Source: Fodinicola feengrottensis
GTDB lineage: Bacteria > Actinomycetota > Actinomycetes > Mycobacteriales > HKI-0501
Assembly (NCBI RefSeq): GCF_010993775.1
Contig: NZ_WOTO01000034.1
Location: 37,900-101,899 of the forward strand
Direction of reading: 5' to 3'
DNA: 64,000 nt
Below the pieces are notes generated by a model. It was not told where the DNA came from. It did no database searches and saw nothing but the letters and a program-made list of their open reading frames with translations. The position numbers were made by a program, and so were the translations under genes. Numbering within the stretch: position 1 is the stretch's first letter; every line of letters begins with the position of its first letter. This document shows, one piece after another, positions 30,839 to 40,841 of the stretch.

Positions 30839-32311
30839 GTGACGGCAGGTGCCAGTCCCGGCGATGTCCGGCACGAGTTCGACGTGGCCGCCGCGGCCGT
30901 GCAGGCCGCTCTGGACGCCGGAGCCCGGTATGCCGACGCGCGGCTGATGCACCGCCGGAGCGAGTCGATGGCCGCCCGCAACGGGGTGGTCGAGGCGCTC
31001 AGCCAAATCGAGTCGACCGGGCTCGGGATCCGGGCACTGGTCGGCTCCTCCTGGGGCTTCGCCGCGGTCCCCGACCCGACCGATGCGACCGCCCGCGGCA
31101 TCGGCGCGCAGGCCACCGCGATCGCCGCCGCGAGCGCGCAGGTGCCTGGCCCGAAGGTCCGCCTGCTCGGCGCGCCTGCGGTCACCGACAGCTGGTCAAG
31201 TACGTGCGAGAAGGACCCTTTCGCGGTGCCGCTGGCCGCCAAGGCCGAGCTGCTGTCCGGGGTCACCCAGACGATGCGCGAGCACGGCGCCGATCTGGCT
31301 GAGGCCTCGTACGACCTCTGGTTCACCGACAAGTGGTTCGTCTCCAGCGAAGGCCACCGGATCCATCAGCGGATCATCGAGTCCGGCGCCGGCATGAACG
31401 CGACCAGCATCGGCGAGAACGAGTCGCAGCGCCGGTCGTATCCGAGCGTACGCGGCCAGTTCGGCACCGCCGGCTGGGAGCTGATCGAGCGGCAGGACCT
31501 GCCTGGCAACGCGGCCCGGATCGCCGAGGAGTCGCGCGCGCTGCTGACCGCACCGCGCTGCCCGGCCGGCGAGACCACGCTGATCCTGGGCTCCGAGCAG
31601 ATGGCGCTGCAGATCCACGAGTCGGTAGGGCACGCGGTCGAGCTGGACCGGATCCTGGGCTGGGAAGCCGCCTTCGCCGGCACGTCCTGGCTGGACCTCT
31701 CCCAGTTGGGCAGCCTGAAGTTCGGTTCGGACCTGATGACGATCACGGCGGACGCGACGCTGCCGGGCGCGCTCGGTTCGTTTGGCTATGACGACGAGGG
31801 CAGCCCGGCGACGCCGGTCGACATCGTCCGCAATGGGGTGTGGACCGGCGTACTGGCCGGCCGCGACTCGGCCGCGGTGGCCGGCCTGGACTACGCCGGG
31901 GCCGTACGAGCCGACGGCTACGCACGGCTGCCGATGGTCCGGATGACGAACGTCGGCCTGCTGCCCGGCGAATCCAGTCTGGACGACATGATCGCCGCCA
32001 CCGACGACGGCATTTTCATGGACACCAACCGATCCTGGTCGATCGACGACCGACCGCTGAACTTCCAGTTCGGCTGCGAGATCGGCTACGAGATCAAGAA
32101 CGGAAAACGCGGGCGGATGCTGCGCAACCCCACCTACACCGGGATCTCGCCGCGGTTCTGGGGATCCATGGACATGACCGGCGACCGCGACCACTGGGTC
32201 TTCTGGGGCACCCCGAACTGCGGTAAGGGCCAACCGGGGCAGATCGGCCACACCGGCCACCCGTCGGTGCCGGCCCGCTTCGCCGGCGTCCGGGTGGGGG
32301 TGACCGGATGA
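30839..32311 (+). CDS. tldD: TldD metalloprotease
   Basis: 490 residues, intact. Zinc motif HESVGH near residue 260 within QIHESVGHAVELDRILG. The GTG at 30839 is chosen because AAGGGAGG lies five bases upstream; an ATG at 30815 is less well placed. TldD and TldE form a heterodimeric protease that degrades unfolded peptides and in some bacteria trims leader peptides of modified peptides (microcin B17). Its stop overlaps the start of tldE, matching the obligate pair. Confidence 0.9.
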   Translation: MTAGASPGDVRHEFDVAAAAVQAALDAGARYADARLMHRRSESMAARNGVVEALSQIESTGLGIRALVGSSWGFAAVPDPTDATARGIGAQATAIAAASAQVPGPKVRLLGAPAVTDSWSSTCEKDPFAVPLAAKAELLSGVTQTMREHGADLAEASYDLWFTDKWFVSSEGHRIHQRIIESGAGMNATSIGENESQRRSYPSVRGQFGTAGWELIERQDLPGNAARIAEESRALLTAPRCPAGETTLILGSEQMALQIHESVGHAVELDRILGWEAAFAGTSWLDLSQLGSLKFGSDLMTITADATLPGALGSFGYDDEGSPATPVDIVRNGVWTGVLAGRDSAAVAGLDYAGAVRADGYARLPMVRMTNVGLLPGESSLDDMIAATDDGIFMDTNRSWSIDDRPLNFQFGCEIGYEIKNGKRGRMLRNPTYTGISPRFWGSMDMTGDRDHWVFWGTPNCGKGQPGQIGHTGHPSVPARFAGVRVGVTG

Positions 32312-33695
32312 CCTCCGCCGCCGATCAGGAGCTTGGCGAACGCGTCCTCGCCGAAGTTCGCCGGACCGCGCCGGGAGCCGAGGCCGACGTGCTGGTCACC
32401 ACCTCCACGCTCGCGCTGACCAGGTTCGCCAACTCCGCGATCCACCAGAACGTCACCGACACCGGCACCTCGCTGTCGCTGCGGGTCAACGTCAACGGGC
32501 GTACGGCCGCGGCCAGCCTGACCGTCGCCCCGGACCAGGCCGCCGCCGACGCGGTGCGCAGCCTCGCCGAACGCGCCGTCGCGGCCTGCGAGGTGTTGCC
32601 GGTCGATCCGGGCTGGCCGGGCCTGACCACCTCCGGGAAGCTCGCGCACAGCGGAAACTACGACGAGGAAACCGCGCACGCGGCCCCGGCCGTACGAGCG
32701 GACATGGTCCGCGCTTTCATCGACGGCGCCAGTGGACTGTCCGCCGCCGGGGTCTGCCAGACCAGCTCGGTCGCCCGTACGTACGCGAACACCGCCGGTC
32801 ACCAGGTCAGCGGCCTGGCCAGCGAGTCCACAGTGGACGGCATCGCCCGGGCGGCCCGAGACGGCGGCGGTTTCGCCGACGGCGTCGCGAAACTCACCGC
32901 CGTCCGACTCACCGACATCGACCCGGCCGCGCTCGGCGCCACCGCCGCCGCCAAGGCCACCGCGAGCCTGTCGCCGGTGGACCTCGCACCGGGCCGCTAC
33001 GAGGTGGTCATCGAGCCGAGCGCCGCCGCGCAGGTGCTCTTCTACCTGGGCATGTATGCCTTCAACGGGAGGGCCGTCAACGAGGGCCGCTCGTTCGTAC
33101 GACCCGGACAGCCGCAGTTCGACCCGTCCCTCACGCTCCTGGACGACCCTGAGTCCGAAGACGCCGTAGGCATGCCCTTCGACGCCGACGGCACCGTCAA
33201 ACGACGGCTCACCCTGATCGACGCCGGCGTCACCGCCACCGCCGTGCACTCCCGCCGTACGGCCGCCGAAGCCGGCGCCGAGAGCACCGGCCACGCCCAT
33301 CCCCGGCGGCGACCGGTTCGGCGCGCTGCCGCTGCATCTGCGAGTCCCCGGCGGAGCCGGCGGGACCGTCGACGACCTGGCCTTCGAGGTGACGGACGGG
33401 CTGCTGGTCAGCGACTTCTGGTATGTCCGCGTGCTGGACCCACGCACCCTGGTCACCCCGGCCTCACCCGCAACGGCCTCTGGCGCATCCAGGACGGGCG
33501 AGTCACCGAGCCGGTCGGCAACCTGCGTTTCACCCAGTCGTACGCGGACGCCTTCGGCCCCGGCAACCTGCTCGCCATCGCTCCGACCCGGTCGGCATCA
33601 GCCCCACCGGCTACTCCATCGACACCGCCAACCGGATCGCGGTGCCGTCACTGCGACTCGCCTCATGGAATTTCACCGGCGGCTCCGCGGGCTGA
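32308..33695 (+). CDS. tldE: TldE/PmbA protease partner (frame broken)
   Basis: About 460 residues after repair. N-terminal half intact (DVLVTTSTLALTRFANSAIHQ; SAAGVCQTSSVARTYANTAG). From about 33290 the protein moves through other frames: DRFGALPLHLRVPGG, then VSDFWYVRVLDPRTLVT, then GLTRNGLWRIQDGRVTEPVG, then GISPTGYSIDTANRIAVPSL and the end SWNFTGGSAG. At least three indels are needed. TldE lacks the zinc motif and completes the TldD dimer. A conserved pair split this way again points to sequence errors. Confidence 0.85.
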
Positions 33696-33838
33696 TTTTC
33701 CTTTCGTACGAGCGAAGGCTGACGTCGGTTGCTGCTTGGACTTGAGGTGGACCTGCTCGACGGTCTCGACTGCGGTTGGGGTTGTCTTGGTGAGCGGCGA
33801 CCCACGGTAGGTGTCGCTGGGTGCGCGGGGTTACAGCC

Positions 33839-34037
33839 TGGGTAAAAGCGGGGACCGCTGGGGAATGAGCGACTTGGGTAAAGCAGTGTCCGCTGGGAAA
33901 TGAGCGACTTGGGTAAAAGCGGTGACTGCTGGGAAATGAGCGACTTGGGTAAAAGCGGTGACCGCTGGGAAAAGAACGCCCTGGGTAAAAGCGGTGACCG
34001 CTGGGAAAAGAACGCCCTGGGTAAAAGCGGTGACCGC
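33839..34037. repeat. 36-bp tandem repeat, six units
   Basis: Units begin at 33839, 33875, 33910, 33946, 33982 and 34018 (partial). The spacing is 36 except for one 35-base step. Each unit carries the 13-base palindrome AGCGGTGACCGCT or a variant, preceded by TGGGTAAA. There are no spacers, so this is not a CRISPR array. The length is a multiple of three and frames on both strands read as 12-residue repeats, but no start, codon bias or neighbouring domain supports a protein. An iteron-like protein-binding array fits better. Confidence 0.8.
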
Positions 34038-34062
34038 GAGGGTGCGGTGCCTCGTCTACCAG

Positions 34063-34121
34063 CCACAAGAAAACCCCGCCCCGCCACCAAAGACCGGTGG
34101 CGGGGCGGGGTTTTCTTGTGG
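34063..34121. terminator. 26-bp perfect hairpin, loop AAAGACC
   Basis: Arms 34063-34088 and 34096-34121 pair without a mismatch. GC core with an A4/T4 outer part (CACAAGAAAA / TTTTCTTGTG), so it can act in both directions between the convergent tldE and LysR genes. The seven-base loop is identical to that of the next hairpin. Confidence 0.8.
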
Positions 34122-34188
34122 TTACTGCCGATGGCCCCCTGTGTTTCTGGCGCCTTCGGCGCGGGCGCTGTCGACTACGGCTACGAGA

Positions 34189-34235
34189 GTCCGCCTTTGA
34201 GGCCCCGCAAAGACCGCGGGGCCTCAAAGGCGGAC
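34189..34235. terminator. 20-bp perfect hairpin, loop AAAGACC
   Basis: Arms 34189-34208 and 34216-34235 pair perfectly (GTCCGCCTTTGAGGCCCCGC and its inverse). Same loop as the hairpin at 34063 although the stems differ in sequence. No T run follows. Confidence 0.75.
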
Positions 34236-34284
34236 GCTCCTGCCGGAGGGGCGACAATCGGCCTGGCGGCCGATGGCGCCGGAC

Positions 34285-34635
34285 GGGCTGGTTCCCGTCA
34301 AAGTTAGCCAACCTGATGGTGAAGATGACGGTCCCGCACGGGGTTAGGAAGACCGGGCTGGTCCCGTCAAGTAGGCCAACTTGATGGTTAAGGCGACGGT
34401 CCCGCACGGGGGGGGTTGGGAAGACCGGGCTGGGTCCCGTCCAAGTTGGCTAACCTGATGGCGAAAGGGACGGTCCCGCACGGGGTTAGGAGGGCGGGGC
34501 TGGTCCCGTCAAAGTTGACCAACTTGGCGGTGAAGATGACGGTCCCGCGGGGTTGGGAGGGCGGGGCTGGTCCCGTCAAAGTTACCGACTCGGCGGTGAA
34601 GGTAACCGTCCCGCACGGGGCGGGAGGCGGGCTAG
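34285..34635. repeat. About 70-bp degenerate tandem repeat, five units
   Basis: Units start at about 34285, 34355, 34427, 34497 and 34564, each opening GGGCTGGTCCCGTCAA and containing GACGGTCCCGC. Each has CCGTC/GACGG arms that could enclose an AAGTT/AACTT helix, so RNA or DNA structure is possible. Ends just before the LysR stop. No credible coding frame. Confidence 0.7.
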
Positions 34636-35608
34636 GCGGGGACGGCGGTGTAGCGGCGGCGGGTGCGGGGTGGGAGGGTGCCGGCGGCTGCTTCGGTGTC
34701 CAGGTAGGACAGCAGAGTGGCGCGGAGTTCGGCGGCGGCGCGCGGGAGGCGTACGTCCCGGCGGTGGGCGAGTGCGACGACCCGGGACGGGCTGGGCTGG
34801 GCGAAGGGCGTGACGCGCAGATCGGTGCGGTTGGCGACCACGGTGGCCGGTACGACGGCGACACCGAGGCCGACCGCGACGAAACCCAGGACAGCGTCCA
34901 TTTCGCCACCTTCGATGGCGATGGTCGGATCGAAGCCGGCCCGCTGGCAGGCGGTCATGGTGAACGTACGCAGGTCGTAGCCGTGCCGGAACATCACCAG
35001 CGGCAGTCCGGCGAGGTCCGACAGCCGCAGGCCGCCCGATGGGCTGCGTGGTTCTGGTGCCGCCGCTGCGGCCGGGAGGAGGCGACGATCAGCTCCTCGA
35101 CGAGCACCGGGGTGATCACCAGCGCGCCCTCCTCGGCTGGGCCGCCCTGGGCCGGGATGACCAGTGCGAGGTCCAGCGCGCCGGCGGACAGCTCGCGGAC
35201 CAGGTCGCCGGATCCGGTTTCCTGGACGACCAGCTGGATGCCTGGATACTCGCGGTGAAAGTCGCGCAGCACAGTCGGCAGCAGGCCCGTACAAACACTC
35301 GGAGTGGCCCCCAGCCGCACCCGTCCACGCCGCAGCTGCGCCAACAACTCCTGCACCTCACGGGTGGCTGTGTCGACGTCGGCCAGGATCCGCTGGGCGA
35401 GCGGAAGCAGCGCCTCGCCGGCCGCGGTGAGGGTGATATTTCCCCTAGCCCGACTGAACAACGTGGCCCCGAGCTCGCGCTCAAGGGTGGCGATCTGCTT
35501 GGACAGCGCCGGCTGGGACACGTTTACCCGCTCGGCGGCCCTGGTGAAATGCCGCGTTTGGGCCACCGCGACGAAATACGTGAGGTATTGGAGCTGCATG
35601 CTGTCCAA
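34632..35608 (-). CDS. LysR-family transcriptional regulator (frame broken)
   Basis: About 325 residues. N-terminal helix-turn-helix LTYFVAVAQTRHFTRAAERV followed by VSQPALSKQIATLER. Effector domain: RLGATPSVCTGLLPTVLRDF, then after an indel near 35070 RLSDLAGLPLVMFRHGYD and GLGVAVVPATVV. Divergent from sdhC across 255 bases. LysR genes next to succinate dehydrogenase operons are usual in actinobacteria, so local control of sdhCAB is likely. Confidence 0.85.
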
Positions 35609-35750
35609 CGATAACCAACGGCTATCGAGACGAGAGAAACGATCGCTTTTTCAAACCGTGGATCGCAGGCGTAGCGTGACCGCCTGTGGTACATGCCGTC
35701 GATACGGGAACTCTGCGCCCCGCTGGCTCGTTGCCGCTTTTTTCGGCGAC

Positions 35751-35769
35751 ACAGGTAAGGCTTACCTTA
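35751..35769. promoter_or_regulatory. DtxR/IdeR-type iron box before sdhC
   Basis: ACAGGTAAGGCTTACCTTA matches the published 19-base iron-box consensus TTAGGTTAGGCTAACCTAA at 14 positions and has perfect arms AGGTAAG / CTTACCT. It lies about 95 bases before the sdhC start. This predicts repression by an iron-sensing DtxR-family protein when iron is replete, or activation depending on geometry. Confidence 0.6.
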
Positions 35770-35863
35770 TCGCCCGCGGTCGGGCCCCCGATCTGCGGCG
35801 CCGACAAACCGGGTTTAAGTTCCCCATGCTGATGTTCTGTCACACACCTCTGGAGGGGATGCG

Positions 35864-36678
35864 GTGAGCGCACCCGCGGCAGTTCGAGATATCGCCCGCC
35901 GACGCGCGACGATCGCTGGTCGCACGCTGCGCACCGACCGTTGGTGGCTGCAGCCGCTGATCACCGTGGTCGGCCTGGTCGCCTGGGTGCTTTACGCGGT
36001 GATCCGTACGGCGACGCAGAAGTACTACTGGGTCCCGCAGTATCACTACCTGACGCCGTTTGCGTCCCCGTGCATCAGCGCCTCCTGCATTCCGGAGGCG
36101 AGCCACCTCGGTCAGTGGCTGCCGGCCTTCCCGCCGCTGGTGCCGTTCGCGATCATCACTTTGCCGTTTCTGCTGGGATTCCGGCTCACCTGCTACTACT
36201 ACCGGAAGGCGTATTACCGCTCCTTCTGGCTGTCGCCGCCGGCCTGCGCGGTGTCCGAGCCGCACAAGAAATACTCCGGCGAGACCCGGTTCCCGCTGAT
36301 TTTCCAGAACGTGCACCGCTATTTCTTCTACGCGGCGGGCATCATCGCGCTGCTGAACACGTACGACTCGATCGTGGCGTTCCACGGCAAGACCGGCGGC
36401 TTCGGTTTTGGCCTGGGCAATGTGATCCTGCTGGCAAATGTCGTCCTGCTGTGGGCGTACACGGCGTCCTGCCACTCCTGCCGGAGCCTGGTCGGCGGCC
36501 GGTTGAAGCACTTCTCGAAACACCCGGTGCGCTACTGGATGTGGCGCCAGGTCTCGAAACTGAACGAGAAGCATATATGGCACTGGCGTGGACGACGCTG
36601 GGCACGCTCGCGCTGACCGACGCCTACATCGGACTGGTGTCCGCCGGGGTGTTCACCGACCTGCGCTTTATCAACTAG
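35864..36678 (+). CDS. sdhC: Succinate dehydrogenase/fumarate reductase membrane subunit
   Basis: About 270 residues with several hydrophobic spans (LQPLITVVGLVAWVLYAVI; LVPFAIITLPFLLGF; YFFYAAGIIALLNTY; GNVILLANVVLLWAY; LGTLALTDAYIGLVSAG). The His residues in the helices could bind heme b. Matches the large single-anchor form used by the second actinobacterial succinate dehydrogenase. An extra AT near 36574 breaks the frame near the end (KHMALAWTTLG expected). GTG start behind GGAGGGG. Confidence 0.85.
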
Positions 36679-36689
36679 GGATTGGGACG

Positions 36690-38627
36690 ATGAGCGAGGA
36701 AATCGAGCGCCTGTCGTACGACGTGGTCGTGGTCGGCGCCGGCGGGGCCGGGCTGAGCGCGGCGATCGCCGCCCGGCAGGCCGGCAAGCGGGTCGCGATC
36801 GTGTGCAAGTCGCTGTTCGGCAAGGCGCACACGGTGATGGCCGAGGGCGGCGCCGCCGCGGCCATGGGCAACGTGAACCCGAACGACAACTGGGAAGTGC
36901 ACTTTCGCGACACGATGCGCGGTGGCAAGTTCCTGAACCACTGGCGGATGGCCGAGGTGCACGCCAAAGAGGCTCCCGACCGCATTTGGGAGCTGGAAAC
37001 GTACGGCGCGCTCTTCGACCGTACGCCTGAAGGAAAAATCAGCCAGCGCAACTTCGGCGGGCACGAATACCCGCGGTTGGCACACGTCGGTGACCGCACC
37101 GGCCTGGAGCTTATCCGTACGATGCAGCAGAAAATCGTCTCGCTGCAGCAGGAGGACAAGCGCGACCACGGTTCGTACGAGTCGCATATCCGGGTTTTCG
37201 CCGAGGCGACCATCACCCGGCTGCTGACCGACGGCAACAAGATCGCCGGCGTTTTCGGTTACCAGCGCAAGACCGGTGAGTTCTTCTGCCTGGACGCGCC
37301 CGCGGTCGTGCTGGCCGCCGGCGGCATCGGCAAGTCCTTCAAGGTCACCAGCAACTCGTGGGAATACACCGGTGACGGGCACGCGATGGCGCTGCTGGCC
37401 GGTGCCACCCTGATCAACATGGAGTGCATCCAGTTCCACCCGACCGGCATGGTCTGGCCGCCTTCGGTACGCGGAATCCTGGTCACCGAATCCGTCCGCG
37501 GCGACGGTGGGGTGCTGAAGAACTCCGAAGGCAAGCGCTTCATGTTCAACTATGTCCCGGAGGTCTTCAAAGCAGTACGCGACCACCGAGGAAGAGGGCG
37601 ACCGCTGGTACGAGGACCCGGACAACAACCGGCGTCCCCCGGAGCTGCTGCCCCGTGACGAGGTGGCCCGCGCGATCAACTCCGAGATCAAGGCCGGTCG
37701 TGGTTCACCACACGGCGGCATTTTCCTGGACATCGCGTCCCGGCGTACGCCCGAATACATCCGCAAGCGGCTGCCCTCGATGTATCACCAGTTCAAGGAA
37801 CTGGCCGACGTCGACATCACCGCCGAGCCGATGGAAATCGGGCCGACCTGCCACTACGTGATGGGTGGGGTCGAGGTCGACCCCGACTCCGCGGCGGCCC
37901 GCGGCAGCATCGAGGGCTTGTTCGCGGCCGGCGAGGTCTCCGGTGGAATGCATGGATCCAACAGGTTGGGCGGAAACTCGCTGTCGGACCTGCTGGTCTT
38001 CGGCCGGCGGCGCGCGGGGGTCGGCGCCGCCGAATACGCGACCAAGATCGGCGAACGACCGAAGGTCGCACAGTCCGATGTGGACGAAGCGGTCACCGAG
38101 GCGCTCGCACCGTTTACCCGTGACAGCGGCGAAAACCCGTTCGCCCTACAGGCCGAACTGCAGCAGAACATGAACGACCTGGTCGGTCTCATCCGTACCG
38201 CGGACGAGCTGGAGCAGGCCATCAAACGGCTGCAGGAGCTGGCGGCGCGGGTCCACAACGCGGCGGCCACCGGCGGTCGCGCGTACAACCCGAGCTGGCA
38301 TTTGGCCCTGGACCTGCGCAACATGCTGTTGGTGAGCGAATGCGCGGCGAAGGCGGCGCTGATGCGGCAGGAAAGCCGGGGCGGCCACACCCGCGACGAC
38401 TTCCCGAAGATGGATCCGGTCTGGCGCAAGGTAAACCTGATCTGCAAGCTGGACGAGTCCGGGGTTCAGGTGGTCAAGCAGGACATCCCGGAAATCCCGA
38501 CTCGGCTGCTCGACCTCTTCGAGATCGACGAGCTGCACAAGTACATGACCGATGAGGAACTGACCCGGCACCGCGACGGGGGGTCGCTGTCCGACACCAC
38601 GGCCGCGAGCGAGGGGGGAGCCGTTAA
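36690..38627 (+). CDS. sdhA: Succinate dehydrogenase/fumarate reductase flavoprotein
   Basis: About 645 residues. FAD Rossmann motif VVVGAGGAGLSAAIAAR, HTVMAEGGAAAAMGN around the flavin-linking His, substrate region HPTGMVWPPSVRG, and later GGVEVD and GSNRLGGNSLSDLLVFGRR. Catalyses succinate to fumarate (or reverse) and feeds electrons through SdhB to quinone. Two missing bases near 37570 (FKAQYATTEEEGDRWY expected) split the gene. A missing G in the run at 38612-38618 would put the true stop TAA in a TAATG overlap with sdhB. Confidence 0.9.
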
Positions 38628-39385
38628 TGGGGTACGACGCGAAACTGCGCGTTTGGCGCGGCGACGACGAGGGTGGTGAGCTGAAGGACTTCACCGTCGA
38701 GGTGAATGAGGGCGAAGTCGTCCTGGATGTGATCCACCGACTACAGGCCACCCAGGCGCCCGACCTCGCCGTCCGGTGGAACTGCAAGGCCGGTAAATGC
38801 GGGTCCTGCAGCGCCGAGGTGAATGGCCGGCCGCGGCTGATGTGCATGACCCGGATGAACACCTTCACCGAGCAGGAAACCGTCACGGTCACCCCGTTGC
38901 GGACTTTCCCGGTCGTACGGGACCTGGTCACCGACGTTTCCTTCAACTACGAGAAGGCGTTGGAAATGCCGGCCTTCCAGCCGCCGGCCGAGCTCAAGCC
39001 GGGTGAATACCGGATGGCGCAGGTCGACGTCGAGCGGTCGCAGGAATTCCGGAAATGCATCGAATGCTTCCTGTGCCAGAACACCTGCCACGTCGTCCGT
39101 GACCACGACGAGAACAAGCCAGCTTTCTCCGGCCCGCGGATGTTCATCCGGGCCGCCGAACTGGACATGCATCCCTTGGACGCCGCGGAGAACCGTAAGG
39201 AATTCGCGCAGGAGTCGCAGGGCCTCGGAATGTGCAACATCACCAAGTGCTGCACCGAAGTGTGCCCCGAGGGCATTCACATCACCGACAACGCGATCAT
39301 CCCGATGAAAGAACGTGTCGTCGACCGCAAGTACGACCCACTCGTCTGGCTCGGCAGCAAGATCTTCAAGCGCGCCGGCGCGTAG
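38627..39385 (+). CDS. sdhB: Succinate dehydrogenase/fumarate reductase iron-sulfur subunit
   Basis: 252 residues, intact. The 2Fe-2S ligands are C53, C58, C61 and C73 (WNCKAGKCGSC...LMC). The C-terminal ferredoxin domain has CIECFLCQNTC and CNITKCCTEVCPEGI for the 3Fe-4S and 4Fe-4S centres. Transfers electrons from SdhA flavin to the membrane subunit. Translationally coupled to sdhA and followed by a strong terminator. Confidence 0.95.
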   Translation: MGYDAKLRVWRGDDEGGELKDFTVEVNEGEVVLDVIHRLQATQAPDLAVRWNCKAGKCGSCSAEVNGRPRLMCMTRMNTFTEQETVTVTPLRTFPVVRDLVTDVSFNYEKALEMPAFQPPAELKPGEYRMAQVDVERSQEFRKCIECFLCQNTCHVVRDHDENKPAFSGPRMFIRAAELDMHPLDAAENRKEFAQESQGLGMCNITKCCTEVCPEGIHITDNAIIPMKERVVDRKYDPLVWLGSKIFKRAGA

Positions 39386-39394
39386 CAGCACTCG

Positions 39395-39432
39395 AAAGCC
39401 GGGGTACGCAGTCGCGTACCCCGGCTTTTTCT
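39395..39432 (+). terminator. Rho-independent terminator of sdhCAB
   Basis: Perfect 15-bp stem AAGCCGGGGTACGC(A) / GCGTACCCCGGCTT with a four-base loop, followed by TTTTTCTTT. Ten bases after the sdhB stop. Confidence 0.9.
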
Positions 39433-39484
39433 TTGGCTATAGTGGGGTCTGATGCCTCTTTCGGGCGGCGACTGGAAGTCGTTC

Positions 39485-40748
39485 TCAGCTGGCTGACGTG
39501 AGCTCTTTCGCCGTCGGCGGCGCGGTCGGCTTTTCGGTGGTCGTACGGTAAATGTGCTGTTCGTAGTCGACCACCGACCACCGCCCGACGCCGTGCACCC
39601 GGGTCTCCTTCGTTTTGGTCGGGTCTTTTTTCCTGACCGGCTTTCCGTCCTCCACCAGGCGTACGTCCGTCGGGAGCGGGTTTCGGGTGAGATCCACGGC
39701 ATGGTTGTGGGCGACCGAAGAAGCACCGCGGCCGCTGCCCTGGTTGCCGCCGACGGTGCTCAGAAACCGCCCGTCAAACGAGATGGCGGTGGTGATGTGG
39801 TCGGGGTCGGTGCCGAAAGCGTTGTCGATCAACACCAGATCGCCGGGCTGGATGCCGTGAGCCGGCGGCGCCTGGCCAATCGCCTCGTACCACCGGCTCG
39901 ACCCATGGTTGGTGTGGTATTCCGACAGTTTCTCCCAGTGGTCGAAGGCCCAGACCCACGGGTTCGAGGTGGCGCCCTGGTACGCCAGTGCGCCACGGAT
40001 GCCACCTTCGCCCTGCATCAACGGCACCCAGTGAGAGTCCATGCCGGCCGCGAGGTTCTGTTGCGTGAAGGCAAAAGCACCGCACCAGGAGGCGTCCCCC
40101 GGCAGCCGCCCGACCCGGCGCGCCTCCGGCTCCGCGGTATCACCATGGCCAACCTGGTCGAGTGCGCGGCGGGACGCCCGGAGCCGCAGGGCGGCGAACA
40201 CGTTCTGCTGCACGGTCTGGTTGAAGTGCTCATACCGGAACTGCGGATCACCGTCCATCAACACGTCCAGCCGGTCCGTGAGCTGGCTGTTCAGCTGGGT
40301 TTCGGTCTGCTCGACCGCGCGGCGGTGTGGTTGGCGCCGTCGGCGGCCACGTCGGCGGCCGGCCGGCCCTGGACGTAAAGCGCGGACACCTGGTCCATCA
40401 CGGTGTGCCGGATCTCGGCGAGCGCGGCGCGCAGGTCCTCCGACGGGGTCAGCTGGTTCTGCGCCAGCTGCGTACGCAAGCGCTGGTTGAGCGCCCGTAC
40501 GGCGGCAAGGTCGCCGCCCGCCAGCGCGGTTTTTGCCTCCTCGAGCGAACTGGTGGCCTCGGTTGGATCACCGCGGTGACAGCGGCGTTGCCGCCGGCCG
40601 TCTGAAGCCGCTGGACGGCCTGTGGGCTCATCCCGCGCTGGCCGGCCAGCAAAGCGGCCACCTGCCGGGCGTCGCCGCTCTCAGCGGTCGCGCGGGTCCG
40701 GTGGACTGGCGGCCGGGTCGGTCCGGAGTCGCGATCGTGGACAGGCAT
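39485..40748 (-). CDS. CHAP/NlpC-like protein with eCIS-cargo-like N-terminus
   Basis: About 420 residues after repair of two indels (near 40560 and 40300). ATG at 40748 behind GGGAGG. No signal peptide. The N-terminus is disordered, then QAVQRLQTAGGNAAV, close to the RLQRTAGNAAV motif at the front of many actinobacterial proteins tied to extracellular contractile injection systems. A helical middle region follows (LNQRLRTQLAQNQL; QTETQLNSQLTDRLD). The C-terminal half looks like a CHAP-type cysteine peptidase or amidase: DASWCGAFAF (Cys), QPGDLVLIDN, DPDHITTAISFD (His), STVGGNQG. A cell-wall-cleaving cargo is an inference; no injection-system structural genes are in the window. Confidence 0.65.
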
Positions 40749-40841
40749 CGAACCTCCCGCTTGGGTTTGATCACGACCCTGCCAGCACGACCGCAGGTCG
40801 GACATGGCCTCAGCGCTGTTCGCCGTGCAAGGACGCCTTCC

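Noticed and set aside
33839..34037. 36-bp repeats as a CRISPR array
   Set aside because: Units are directly adjacent with no spacers, and there are no cas genes in the window.
33611..34407. Repeat proteins read from either strand across the 36-bp array
   Set aside because: Both strands stay open only because the unit is a multiple of three. No ribosome-binding site, start context or recognisable domain supports them.
35035..35620. Rightward frames opposite the LysR gene
   Set aside because: Shadows of the LysR coding strand with no family similarity.
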